In this document: piece by piece, positions 51,306 to 59,330 of the stretch
Layout of the letters: every line of letters starts with the position of its first letter
Numbering within the stretch: position 1 is the stretch's first letter
DNA from: Herbiconiux solani NBRC 106740
Lineage (GTDB): Bacteria > Actinomycetota > Actinomycetes > Actinomycetales > Microbacteriaceae
DNA: 64,000 bases
Assembly (NCBI RefSeq): GCF_001571005.1
Contig: NZ_BCST01000003.1
Coordinates: 124,001 to 188,000, forward strand
Direction: 5' to 3'
Translations under genes and position numbers: made by a program
The notes under the pieces: model-generated
Told to the model about the DNA's origin: nothing
The model's input: only the letters and a program-made list of their open reading frames with translations
Database searches by the model: none

Positions 51306-51361
51306 GACGCGGACGCGAGGCCGTCCTTCACCCCGCCCCGGACCTCATCCCCCACCCCGGC

Positions 51362-51421
51362 CGCGAGCCGTCAGTCATCGCCCTAAAAGCTTGGGGGAAG
51401 GGCGGTTTTTGACGGGTCGCG
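51362..51421. repeat. 60-bp palindromic repeat, copy E
   Basis: CGCGAGCCGTCA at the left, TGACGGGTCGCG at the right (one mismatch in the stem); interior CGCCCTAAAAGC and AAGGGCGGTTT. It ends 10 bp before the quinone oxidoreductase stop. Confidence 0.9.
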
Positions 51422-51430
51422 GGGGCGGGG

Positions 51431-52384
51431 TCAGGGGAGGAGGGGGTCGAGGATGAGTTTGCCGCGGACGGAGCCGGTGTCGACGAGGATCTGCGCCTGC
51501 GCCGCATCCCGCAGCGGCAGCCGCAGCGCGACCTCGACCTCGAAGTCGCCGAGCTCGATCAGCTCGAGCGTCACGGCGTAGGCGGCCGCGCGCAGGGCGA
51601 GCTCCTCGCGCGTGGGCGGCACGGGGTTGCCCCCGGCCCACGCCTGGATGCCCAGCTCGGCCGCGCGGGCACCGGCCACGATCGTGCCGATGCGCTTCTT
51701 GTCGGCCACGAGTTCGATCGAGGTCTCGAGGGCCTCGTCGGTTCCGGCGGCGTCGAGCGCGGCATCCACCCCATCCGGAGCCAGCTCGCGCACCCGGTCG
51801 GCGAGCCCCGGACCGTACGCGACAGGGATGGCCCCCAGCTCGCGGAGCCGCTCGTGATTGCGTGGGCTCGCGGTCGCGATGACCGTGGCTCCCCAGTCGC
51901 GACCGAACTGCACCGCGGCCTGACCGACCGACCCCGAGCCGCCGTGCACCAGCAGCGTCGTTCCGACCTCGACGCCGAGCGACTTGAGGGCCTGATAGGC
52001 GGTTCCGGCCGGGATGCCGATGCCGGCCGCCTCGTCCCAGCCGACCGCGGCCGGCTTCCGCACCAGCTGCTCGGCGCGCGCGACGACGTGGGTGGCGTAC
52101 GCGTTCTGCGCCTGGCGGATGACGACCTCGTCGCCGGCCGTCCAGCCATCCACACCGGCGCCGACCTCGACGACGACGCCCGCCGCGTCGAACCCCGGCA
52201 CCCGCGGCGTGTCGATCGGATCGCTCGACCGCAGCCCCGTCCGCAGCTTCACGTCGATGGGGTTCACCCCGATCGACCTCGTCTCGACCACCACGCCGCC
52301 GGCCGGCGCCGACGGGGTCGGCACCTCGACGAACTCCAACACCTCGGGCCCGCCGAACTCGCGGTACTGCACCTGCTTCGCCAT
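51431..52384 (-). CDS. NADPH:quinone oxidoreductase-like MDR protein
   Basis: Zinc-free medium-chain dehydrogenase/reductase of the quinone oxidoreductase group, 317 aa. N-terminal VQYREFGGPEVLEFVEVPTP, the GVNPIDVKLRTG segment, and the nucleotide-binding VHGGSGSVGQAAVQFGRDWG (about 145-164) are clear. I prefer the ATG at 52384 because relatives begin just before VQYREFGG; another ATG lies three codons upstream. It is separated by 130 bp from the sugar-acid operon on the same strand, so it may be independent. Substrate unknown. Confidence 0.88.
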   Translation of the reverse strand: MAKQVQYREFGGPEVLEFVEVPTPSAPAGGVVVETRSIGVNPIDVKLRTGLRSSDPIDTPRVPGFDAAGVVVEVGAGVDGWTAGDEVVIRQAQNAYATHVVARAEQLVRKPAAVGWDEAAGIGIPAGTAYQALKSLGVEVGTTLLVHGGSGSVGQAAVQFGRDWGATVIATASPRNHERLRELGAIPVAYGPGLADRVRELAPDGVDAALDAAGTDEALETSIELVADKKRIGTIVAGARAAELGIQAWAGGNPVPPTREELALRAAAYAVTLELIELGDFEVEVALRLPLRDAAQAQILVDTGSVRGKLILDPLLP

Positions 52385-52514
52385 GCCCGCCATGCTATTG
52401 GCCCGACCGCCCCGCCGCCCACCGGATGCGCGACCCAGTACCGGATGCACGCCTCCCACCGGATGCGCGCCACCCCATCGGGTGCGCAACGCAGCGCCGG
52501 ATTCGGCGCGGGGG

Positions 52515-53714
52515 TCAGCGGCGGACGGGGTCGGCGTGGGCGAAGGCCGCCAGGTCGGCGGGGCGGGCGAAGCCGCGCCAGTCGCTGGGGTGGGTGCAGG
52601 CGATGGCTCCGGCGAGCGCCCCGTCTCGGAGCGCATCGGACACGCGGCGGCCCTCGAGACGGGCGGCGAGGTAGGCGGCCGTGAAGGCGTCTCCCGCCCC
52701 GACCGTGTCGATGACCGGGACGGCGAACGCGTCCTGGTGCAGCACCTCGCCGTCCGTCACCGATGCGCTCGCGCCCCGGGGGCCGTGCTTCAGCACCGCC
52801 TCCGCCGGGCCGAGCGCACGCAGGGCGGCGAGCAGCGAGACCGTGTCGTCGCCGGGATCCGCGCCCGAACTCGAAGCCGCGCCGGAAACGCCAAGAGCGC
52901 CGACGACCAGGCGCGCCTCGTCGTCGCCCGCGATCACGATGTCGGCACGGGAGACGAACCCGCGCAGCACCGCCGCGGCCTCCTCGTCGGGCCAGAGCCG
53001 GGAGCGGTGGTTGACGTCGAACGAGACCCGGCAGCCGGCCTCCCGCGCGCGATCGATCGCGGCCGAGACGGTCTCGCGCGCCGACGGCGACAGCGCCGGG
53101 GTGATGCCGGTGAGGTGCAGCAGGGCGTAGCGGGTGAAGTCCACCGCATCCAGATCGGACGGGCTCAGGCGGCTGCCCGCGCTGCCGGCGCGGTAGTAGG
53201 TCACCTCGGTGCGACCGGCGTGCGGAGTGGTCTTGATCATGAGGCCGGTCGGCGCCCCGGCGTCGGCGAGCGCGACGACATGGATGCCCTCGGCACGCAG
53301 ATCGCCGGCCACACGTCGGCCGAGCGCGTCGTCGCCGACCCGGCCGAGCCAGGTCACCGGCACGCCGAGGCGCGCGAGCCCGACGGCCACGTTGCCCTCG
53401 GCACCTCCGGTCTCAATGTGGGCGGTCGCCAGGTGCTCGAGGCCGCCGATCCCCTCGCCCCGGATGAGCGCCATGCTCTCCCCGAGCGTCAGCACCCCGC
53501 CCGGGCGGGCACCCGCCGCGTCAGCATCGCCCTGCGCGTCGGACCCGAGCGCTTCACCGCCCGCCTCCACGGCACCGCCCGCACGGGTACCCACGCCCGC
53601 GCCCGAGCCGTCAGCATCGCCCCGCGCGCCGGACGGGTCCGCGTCCGCGGCACTACTCGCGCCCGCGCCTCCGGGCACGCGCCCGTCCCCGCTCACGCCC
53701 ACATCCCCGCTCAC
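52515..53714 (-). CDS. PfkB family sugar kinase (2-keto-3-deoxygluconate kinase-like)
   Basis: PfkB/ribokinase-type kinase, probably phosphorylating a 2-keto-3-deoxy sugar acid. The kinase domain starts at VLTLGESMALIRGEG and includes HIETGGAEGNVAVGLARLGV (signature 1 region), FDVNHRSRLWPDEEAA, and the ATP/catalytic motif VIDTVGAGDAFTAAYLAARL with the base Asp in GAGDAF. The GTG at 53714 overlaps the aldolase stop (GTGA), giving 399 aa with a low-complexity N-terminal extension of about 73 residues; a start at GTG 53495 gives a normal-length 326-aa kinase. I list the coupled start but the short form is a real alternative. It follows a KDPG-type aldolase, which fits a 2-keto-3-deoxy-acid pathway. 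Confidence 0.83.
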   Translation of the reverse strand: MSGDVGVSGDGRVPGGAGASSAADADPSGARGDADGSGAGVGTRAGGAVEAGGEALGSDAQGDADAAGARPGGVLTLGESMALIRGEGIGGLEHLATAHIETGGAEGNVAVGLARLGVPVTWLGRVGDDALGRRVAGDLRAEGIHVVALADAGAPTGLMIKTTPHAGRTEVTYYRAGSAGSRLSPSDLDAVDFTRYALLHLTGITPALSPSARETVSAAIDRAREAGCRVSFDVNHRSRLWPDEEAAAVLRGFVSRADIVIAGDDEARLVVGALGVSGAASSSGADPGDDTVSLLAALRALGPAEAVLKHGPRGASASVTDGEVLHQDAFAVPVIDTVGAGDAFTAAYLAARLEGRRVSDALRDGALAGAIACTHPSDWRGFARPADLAAFAHADPVRR

Positions 53715-54448
53715 GCCCGCACCACCCCGCCCGCGGCCGGCACAGCGGAGCCGGCAGACGCTGCAGACGCAGACGCCGACGGCACAGCAGACCCGCCCGC
53801 CGCAGCAGCCCCACCCGCCACGACACCCCCCGCAGCCAAAACCGCCGCCCGCGCCAGCCCCTCGATCCGCGCGAAGTCGCCCGCCGCGATGGCGTCGCGC
53901 GGCACGACCCACCCGCCACTGACCGCGAAGACCGACGGATGCGCGAGGTACTCCCCCGCGTTCCCCTGCGACACCCCGCCGCTCGGCAGGAAGCGGGCGC
54001 CCGGGAACGGGCCGGCCAGCGCATCCAGATAGGCCGTGCCGCCGAGCACGCCCGCCGGGAACACCTTCACGTGATCGATACCGGCGCGCAGCGCCCGGCC
54101 CAGCTCGGTGGGCGTGGCGATGCCCGGCACGATGTCCAGGCCCTGCGCCTGAGCGGCCGTGACCACCTCGTCGTCGAACCCGGGCGTCACCGCGAAGCGC
54201 GCCCCCGCCCCGACGGCCGCGGCGAGCTGCCCGGGCGAGACCACCGTGCCGACACCCGCCACGAACCCCGGCACGCCGGCTGCCGCCTTGAGGGCCGCGA
54301 GCGCCGCCGGGGTGCGCAGCGTGAACTCGCCGCAGCCGATCCCACCCGCCACCAGCGCCTCGGCGAGGTCGCGGGCACGGGAGGCCTCGTCGATCACGAT
54401 GACCGGCACGATCCACTGCCCGGCCAGCGAGGCCGGCGCGCCGCTCAT
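53711..54448 (-). CDS. eda: KDPG/KHG-type aldolase
   Basis: Class I aldolase of the KDPG/KHG family, 245 aa, splitting 2-keto-3-deoxy-6-phospho-aldonates into pyruvate and a glyceraldehyde phosphate. Key motifs: GIGCGEFTLRTPAAL (catalytic Glu), VAGVGTVVSPGQL, FAVTPGFDDEVV and the Schiff-base Lys in DHVKVFPAG; LPSGGVSQGN binds phosphate. Start at 54448 overlaps the SDR stop (ATGA). The C-terminus carries about 45 extra Ala/Gly/Ser-rich residues not needed by the fold. It works with the downstream kinase; the exact sugar acid (gluconate, galactonate, or a 6-deoxy acid) is not certain. Confidence 0.9.
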   Translation of the reverse strand: MSGAPASLAGQWIVPVIVIDEASRARDLAEALVAGGIGCGEFTLRTPAALAALKAAAGVPGFVAGVGTVVSPGQLAAAVGAGARFAVTPGFDDEVVTAAQAQGLDIVPGIATPTELGRALRAGIDHVKVFPAGVLGGTAYLDALAGPFPGARFLPSGGVSQGNAGEYLAHPSVFAVSGGWVVPRDAIAAGDFARIEGLARAAVLAAGGVVAGGAAAAGGSAVPSASASAASAGSAVPAAGGVVRA

Positions 54449-55203
54449 CGGCCGAGCCATCCGCCGTCGACGGGGAGGATGATGCCGTCGACGTAGTCCG
54501 ACGCGGGTGACGCCAAGAACACGGTCGCACCCGCGAGGTCGTCGGCCTCGCCCCAGCGCCCGGCCGGGATGCGGTCGAGGATGGACCGCGACCGCACCGG
54601 GTCATCCTGCAGCGCCTGCGTGTTGTCGGTCGCGATGTAGCCAGGGGCGATCGCGTTGACGTTGACTCCGAGCGGCGCCCACTCGTTGGCGAGCGCCTTG
54701 GTCAGCCCGGCCACGCCCGACTTCGCCGCGGTGTACCCCGGCACGTTGACCCCGCCCTGGAAGCTCAGCATCGACGCGGTGAAGATCACCTTGCCGCGAC
54801 CGCGCTCGATCATGCCCGCGGCCACCGCCTGCGTCAGCCGGAACTGGCTGGAGAGGTTCACCGTCAGCACCCTGTCCCACAGCTCGAGCGGATGGGTCAC
54901 CGCCGGCGCCCGCTCGATCGTGCCGGCGTTGTTCACGAGCACGTCGACCGGCCGCCCGGCGAGGGTGCGGCCGAGCTCGTCGACCGCCGCCGGATCCGCG
55001 AAGTTGCACGCGATCGCCTCGAAGCGGCGGCCCGCGGCCTCGACCGCGTCGCCGATCGCACTGCCCGAGGCCGGGATGCTCGCACTCACCGCGATCACGT
55101 CCGACCCCGCCTCGGCGAGCGCCTTCGCCATCGCGAAACCGATGCCACGACTGGCCCCGGTGACGACCGAGAGCCGCCCCTCGAGCGAGAACGAGACGCT
55201 CAT
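54445..55203 (-). CDS. SDR family oxidoreductase (KduD-like)
   Basis: Classical short-chain dehydrogenase, 252 aa, NAD(P)-dependent. Cofactor motif TGASRGIG (residues 15-22), NNAGTIERAP, catalytic Ser in FTASMLSFQG and the Tyr/Lys pair in GYTAAKSGVAGL (about 155 and 159). The C-terminus GIILPVDGGWLGR is typical. It resembles 2-deoxy-D-gluconate 3-dehydrogenase/KduD and gluconate 5-dehydrogenase proteins. Coupled by ATGA to both neighbours in the operon. Confidence 0.9.
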   Translation of the reverse strand: MSVSFSLEGRLSVVTGASRGIGFAMAKALAEAGSDVIAVSASIPASGSAIGDAVEAAGRRFEAIACNFADPAAVDELGRTLAGRPVDVLVNNAGTIERAPAVTHPLELWDRVLTVNLSSQFRLTQAVAAGMIERGRGKVIFTASMLSFQGGVNVPGYTAAKSGVAGLTKALANEWAPLGVNVNAIAPGYIATDNTQALQDDPVRSRSILDRIPAGRWGEADDLAGATVFLASPASDYVDGIILPVDGGWLGR

Positions 55204-56249
55204 GCGACAGCCCCGGCCGTGGACCCGGCCCCGGCCCGCACGTCCACGAGGATCTTCATCGCGCGGCCGCCCTCGAGCTCCTCGAGCGCCTGCTGCGTCT
55301 CAGCCAGCGGAACACTGCGGGTGATCAGCGCGTCGGCCGGGATCGTGCCGTCGGCGATGAGCTCGACGGCGCGCTCGAAGTCGGTGCGCTGGTAGACCCG
55401 CGCCCCGCGGATCGTCAGCTCGCGCCAGAACACGCGCTGCAGGTCGATCTCACGCGGGGTGGGGTGGATGGCGACGACCACGAGCATGCCCCGCACCTTC
55501 GCGAGCGCGGTCGCGCCGAGCACCGCCGCGGCGGCACCCGAGACCTCGAAGACGACGTCGGCGCCGACCCCCTCGGTCCACTCCTCGACCCAGACGGTCT
55601 GGTCGACGGCACGGGGGTCGACGGTCGTGAAGCCGAGCTCCTCGACCTGCGCGCGACGCCCGGCGTCGACCTCGATGACCACGACCTCGGCGCCGACCGA
55701 GCGGGCGACCGTGGCGATCAGGACGCCGATCGGCCCGCCGCCGATCACGACGGTCTTGTCGCCGGCCACGAGCTCGGCGCGGCGCACGTCGTGGACGGCG
55801 ACGGCCGTGGGCTCGACGAGGGCGGCGTGATCGAGCCGGATGCCGTCGGGCAGCGCCACCAGGGTGCCGGCGGGCACGTTCCAGAGCCGCTGGAGGGCTC
55901 CGGGCGAGTCGATGCCGATGAAGTCGAGGTTCTGGCAGATGTGCGAGTTGCCCGCGAGGCACGCGGGGCAGGTGCCGTCCCAGGAGAGCGGCATGACGGT
56001 GACCAGGTCGCCGACCGACCAGCCCTCGACGCCCTCGCCCACGGCGGCGATCGAGCCGCTCATCTCGTGGCCGAAGACGACCGACTCGCCGACCCGCGCA
56101 TCCATCGAGCCGTGGAAGATGTGCAGGTCGGTGCCGCACAGGCCGACGTGCGAGACGTCGATCTGCACCTGCCCGGGCGGGGGCGGAGGCGTGGTCTCCG
56201 CCTCGGTGATCTCGATGGTGCGATTCCGCACGTAACTGGCAGTCAACAC
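55200..56249 (-). CDS. zinc-type MDR alcohol dehydrogenase (sugar/polyol dehydrogenase-like)
   Basis: Medium-chain dehydrogenase, 349 aa, similar to L-idonate, galactitol or threonine dehydrogenases. Catalytic zinc ligands: Cys in GLCGTDLHIFHG and the His/Glu pair of VFGHEMSG. The structural zinc loop is GTCPACLAGNSHIC, where the usual first Cys is replaced by Asp (DGTC). NAD motif VVIGGGPIGVLIATVARSVG (about 169-188). First gene of the operon, reading away from the CaiB gene; probably the entry oxidation of a free sugar or sugar acid. A LacI-type operator at 56343-56360 lies in the divergent gap. Confidence 0.88.
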   Translation of the reverse strand: MLTASYVRNRTIEITEAETTPPPPPGQVQIDVSHVGLCGTDLHIFHGSMDARVGESVVFGHEMSGSIAAVGEGVEGWSVGDLVTVMPLSWDGTCPACLAGNSHICQNLDFIGIDSPGALQRLWNVPAGTLVALPDGIRLDHAALVEPTAVAVHDVRRAELVAGDKTVVIGGGPIGVLIATVARSVGAEVVVIEVDAGRRAQVEELGFTTVDPRAVDQTVWVEEWTEGVGADVVFEVSGAAAAVLGATALAKVRGMLVVVAIHPTPREIDLQRVFWRELTIRGARVYQRTDFERAVELIADGTIPADALITRSVPLAETQQALEELEGGRAMKILVDVRAGAGSTAGAVA

Positions 56250-56314
56250 TGACTCAACCTTCCGTCATCGGGGGGGGGTGTCCTTGGTTCCGTCGGCGCC
56301 CGGAGGGCCGCTCC

Positions 56315-56360
56315 TTGCGCGTCGACATCCGCTAAAGTAGCATGAGCAAACGATTGAGCA
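56315..56360 (+). promoter_or_regulatory. CaiB promoter with LacI-type operator TGAGCAAACGATTGAGCA
   Basis: TTGCGC (56315-56320), 17 bp, TAGCAT (56338-56343); the imperfect 18-bp palindrome (56343-56360, core CAAACGATTG 56347-56356) begins at the end of the -10 box. The same core is found at 60415-60424 and 61331-61340. Probable operator for the LacI protein at 59331; it may also act on the divergent dehydrogenase operon. Confidence 0.7.
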
Positions 56361-56433
56361 AAGGCTTCGCCCGATCGGGGCGTGCGCCCACCCGCAAGGA
56401 TGCGGGCCCGGACCAGAAAGTGACACAGGTGCG

Positions 56434-57723
56434 ATGACGGCACAAGGGACTCTGCCGCTGGACGGCATTCTCGTTCTCGATTTCAGCCAGTTCCTCGCCG
56501 GGCCGGTGGCCGCGATGCGGCTCGCCGACCTCGGGGCCCGGGTGATCAAGGTCGAGCGACCCGGCACGGGCGACATCGGTCGCACGCTCGCCTTCGCGGG
56601 CCGGATGGCCGACGGCGACACCGTCTCGTTCCACGCGATGAACCGCAACAAGGAGTCGATCACCGCCGACCTCAAAGACTCCGACGACCTGGCCTACGTC
56701 AAGCAGCTCGTGGCCGAGGCCGACGTGATCATTCAGAACTTCCGCCCCGGCGTGATGGAGCGGATCGGCCTCGACTATGAGTCGGTGCGCGCGGTGAACC
56801 CCTCGATCGTCTACGCGAGCGCGACCGGCTACGGCTCCGAGGGCCCCTGGGCCTCTCGCCCGGGGCAGGATCTCCTGGCCCAGGCCATCTCGGGGATGCC
56901 GTGGCTGAACGGCTCCGCGGCCGACGGCCCGGTGCCGGTCGGGCTCTCGATCGCCGACCACCTGCTCAGCTGCCACATCGCGCAGGGGGCGACCGCCCTG
57001 CTCGTGCGCCGCTTCCGCACCGGCGAGGGCGGGCTGGTCGAGTCGAGCCTGCTCGAGGCGATGCTCGACCTCCAGTTCGAGCTGCTGAGCGTGAAGCTCA
57101 ACGACGAGTCGATCGCCGTCCAGCGCCACGGCGAGCACTCGGCCCACGCCTTCCTCGCCGCCCCGTACGGCACCTACCCGACCCGCGACGGCTACCTCGC
57201 CCTCGCCATGAACCCGATCCCGAAGCTCGGCGAACTGCTCGGGCTGCCCGAGCTCGAGCAGATGACCGACCCGCAGGATGCCTGGGACCAGCAGGAGCGC
57301 ATCGAAGCGATCCTGGCCGACCGGTTCGCGACCGATTCGACCGAGCACTGGCTTCGCATCCTGGATGCGGCCGACGTCTGGTGCGCCCCCGTGCTGACCC
57401 TGGACGAGCTGATCGACAGCGAGGGTTTCGCCGCGATCAGGATGACGCAGGAGGTGGGCCGGCGCGGCACGACGCTGACCACGACGAGGAGTCCGCTGCG
57501 GGTCGACGGGCAGGTGCTCACCAGCCGGAAGGCCGCGCCGCTGCTCGGCGAGGACGACGAGCGGGTGCGCGCCGAGTTCCCGCCCGCGCGCGCCGGCGCT
57601 GCCCCGACAGCAGCTGCGACGGCGGCTCCGACAGCGGCGACCACCGCAGCCACGACAGCCGCGGCCCCCGCGACCGCGGCAACGACCGCGACCCCCGCCC
57701 CCACCCCAGGCCGCGCCCGATGA
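56434..57723 (+). CDS. CaiB/BaiF (class III) CoA-transferase
   Basis: Family III CoA-transferase, 429 aa, moving CoA between carboxylic acids. The start GILVLDFSQFLAGPVAAMRL and the catalytic Asp146 in SRPGQDLLAQAISGMP match the family. The last 45 residues are an Ala/Thr/Pro low-complexity tail (TAAATAAPTAATTAATTAAA) beyond the normal domain. It is coupled by ATGA to the next gene and forms an operon with a binding-protein-like protein and a MaoC hydratase. By analogy with itaconate or mesaconate pathways (CaiB plus MaoC), a branched or unsaturated dicarboxylate may be the acid, but this is inference. Confidence 0.9.
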   Translation: MTAQGTLPLDGILVLDFSQFLAGPVAAMRLADLGARVIKVERPGTGDIGRTLAFAGRMADGDTVSFHAMNRNKESITADLKDSDDLAYVKQLVAEADVIIQNFRPGVMERIGLDYESVRAVNPSIVYASATGYGSEGPWASRPGQDLLAQAISGMPWLNGSAADGPVPVGLSIADHLLSCHIAQGATALLVRRFRTGEGGLVESSLLEAMLDLQFELLSVKLNDESIAVQRHGEHSAHAFLAAPYGTYPTRDGYLALAMNPIPKLGELLGLPELEQMTDPQDAWDQQERIEAILADRFATDSTEHWLRILDAADVWCAPVLTLDELIDSEGFAAIRMTQEVGRRGTTLTTTRSPLRVDGQVLTSRKAAPLLGEDDERVRAEFPPARAGAAPTAAATAAPTAATTAATTAAAPATAATTATPAPTPGRAR

Positions 57724-58865
57724 CCGTCCACCTCCGCGGCATGACCTGGGAGCACGCCCGCGGCCACGGCAGCGTCGTCGCGGCCGCCGAGGCCTACCGC
57801 GCCCTGCACCCCGACGTCGAGATGACCTGGGAGTACCGCTCGCTCCAGGCCTTCGCCGACTACCCGCTCGAGAAGCTCACCGACGACTTCGACCTGCTGG
57901 TCATCGACCACCCGCACATCCCTTTCGCGGCCGAGAACGGGCTGTTCGCCCCGCTCGACGGCGCCGGGCACGACGAGGCCCTCGCGTTGCTGTCCCGCCA
58001 GTCGGTCGGCGCCTCGCACCGCTCTTACTCCTACGCCGGCCGGCAGTGGGGCCTCGCGAGCGACGCCGCCGCGCAGGTCTCCGCGTTCCGGCCCGACCTG
58101 CTCGACGCACCCCCGGCCGACTGGGACGAGGTCTTCGCGCTGGCCGAGGAGGGCCGCGTGCTCTGGCCCTACAAGCCGGTCGACGCGTTCTCGAGCCTGG
58201 TCACCGTGGCGGCCGGCCAGGGCGAGGAGGCGATGCGCACCGAGGGCGTCTTCCTCACCGCCCCCGCGCTCGGGGCTGCGATGTCGGTGCTCCGCCGCCT
58301 GGCCTCGCTGGTGCCGGCCGAGAACGCGACCTGGAACCCGATCCAGACGGCGGATGCGCTGAGCGCGGCCGGAAACGACCGCTACGCCTACGCCCCACTC
58401 CTGTTCGGCTACACCAACTACAGCCGCGCCGGCTTCCGGCCGAACCGCCTCCGGTACTCCGACATCCCGGCCTCGCGCCTGGGCGTGCGCGGATCCCTCC
58501 TCGGCGGTGCCGGGATCGCGGTCTCGGCCGCGTCGGAGCATCTCGCCGAAGCCGTCGCCCACGCCTTCTGGCTCGCCTCGGCCGAGGTGCAGGAGGGCGT
58601 CTACTACGACGGCGGCGGCCAGCCCGGCAACGCCGTGGCCTGGGAGAGCGACCGCACGAACGCCGACAGCCTCGATTTCTTCCGCGGCACCCGCGCGACG
58701 CTCGAGGGGGCCTACCTGCGCCCCCAGCATCCGCGGTACATCGAGCTGCAGAACGAGCTGTCCGAGCACGTCACGGCGGCGCTCCTCGGCGAGCTCGACG
58801 ACGACGACCTGCGCGCTCGCCTCGACGAGGGCGTCGCGACCTGGCTGGGAGGGCCTGAACGATGA
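57720..58865 (+). CDS. solute-binding-protein-like protein without signal peptide
   Basis: 381-aa protein of the family 1 solute-binding fold: [60 protein letters not shown], then [12 protein letters not shown] and [20 protein letters not shown]. Unlike the three binding lipoproteins in this window it begins directly with the mature strand [14 protein letters not shown] and has neither signal peptide nor lipobox. Its ATG overlaps the CaiB stop, and its stop overlaps the MaoC start, so it is made with two CoA enzymes. It may be a cytoplasmic ligand-binding or scaffold protein; function unknown. Confidence 0.82.
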   Translation: MTVHLRGMTWEHARGHGSVVAAAEAYRALHPDVEMTWEYRSLQAFADYPLEKLTDDFDLLVIDHPHIPFAAENGLFAPLDGAGHDEALALLSRQSVGASHRSYSYAGRQWGLASDAAAQVSAFRPDLLDAPPADWDEVFALAEEGRVLWPYKPVDAFSSLVTVAAGQGEEAMRTEGVFLTAPALGAAMSVLRRLASLVPAENATWNPIQTADALSAAGNDRYAYAPLLFGYTNYSRAGFRPNRLRYSDIPASRLGVRGSLLGGAGIAVSAASEHLAEAVAHAFWLASAEVQEGVYYDGGGQPGNAVAWESDRTNADSLDFFRGTRATLEGAYLRPQHPRYIELQNELSEHVTAALLGELDDDDLRARLDEGVATWLGGPER

Positions 58866-59326
58866 TCACGATCGACCGCTACTACGAGGACTTCGAGATC
58901 GGCGAGCGCCGCGAGAGCGTCGGCCGCACGATCACCGAGGCCGACATCGTGCTGCACGCCGGGCAGACCGGCGACTTCTTCCCCCACCACATGGACGCGG
59001 AGTGGATGGCGACGCAGCCGGCCGGTCAGCGGATCGCGCACGGCACGCTCATCCTGTCGGTCGCGGTCGGCATGACCGCGGGAGACATCAATCCGCAGGC
59101 GATGTCGTACGGCTACGACCGCATCCGCTTCATCAAGCCCGTCTTCATCGGCGACACCATCCGGGTGACCGCGGAGATCAGCGAGAAGGCCCCTCATCCC
59201 AAGCGCCCCGAGGGCTACGGCTACGTGCACGAGCTCGTGACGGTGACCAATCAGCGTCACGAGACGGTGCTCGTGCTGACCCATCTGTACCTCGTGAACG
59301 CCCGCTCCGCGCTGTCCCTAGACTGA
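58862..59326 (+). CDS. MaoC family (R)-hydratase/dehydratase
   Basis: Hot-dog fold MaoC hydratase, 154 aa, adding water to or removing it from an acyl-CoA. The catalytic pair Asp38/His43 lies in [10 protein letters not shown], followed by [14 protein letters not shown] (overhanging-segment motif). Length matches single-domain MaoC proteins. Coupled by ATGA to the binding-protein-like gene and 4 bp before a LacI gene. Confidence 0.92.
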   Translation: MITIDRYYEDFEIGERRESVGRTITEADIVLHAGQTGDFFPHHMDAEWMATQPAGQRIAHGTLILSVAVGMTAGDINPQAMSYGYDRIRFIKPVFIGDTIRVTAEISEKAPHPKRPEGYGYVHELVTVTNQRHETVLVLTHLYLVNARSALSLD

Positions 59327-59330
59327 TCCG

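Larger units (their letters stand above)
51070..51430. other. 361-bp convergent gap filled by three palindromic repeats
   Basis: Between the GH95 end and the quinone oxidoreductase end there is no gene. It contains repeat copies C, D and E, separated by short Pro-codon-like C-rich spacers. The stems could also serve as terminators for both convergent genes. Confidence 0.7.

Noticed and set aside
44736-51430. Palindromic repeats as a CRISPR array or as plain terminators
   Set aside because: Copies are not regularly spaced, have no spacers or cas genes nearby, and two of them sit upstream of divergent genes rather than after stops.
56266-56276. Run of G residues near 56266 as a phase-variable tract or G-quadruplex
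   Set aside because: A single run lies outside coding DNA and away from the promoter boxes, with no partner runs to form a quadruplex.
57192-58769. Open minus-strand frame opposite CaiB and the binding-protein-like gene
   Set aside because: No recognisable domain, composition typical of a GC-rich shadow, and it covers two real coupled genes.
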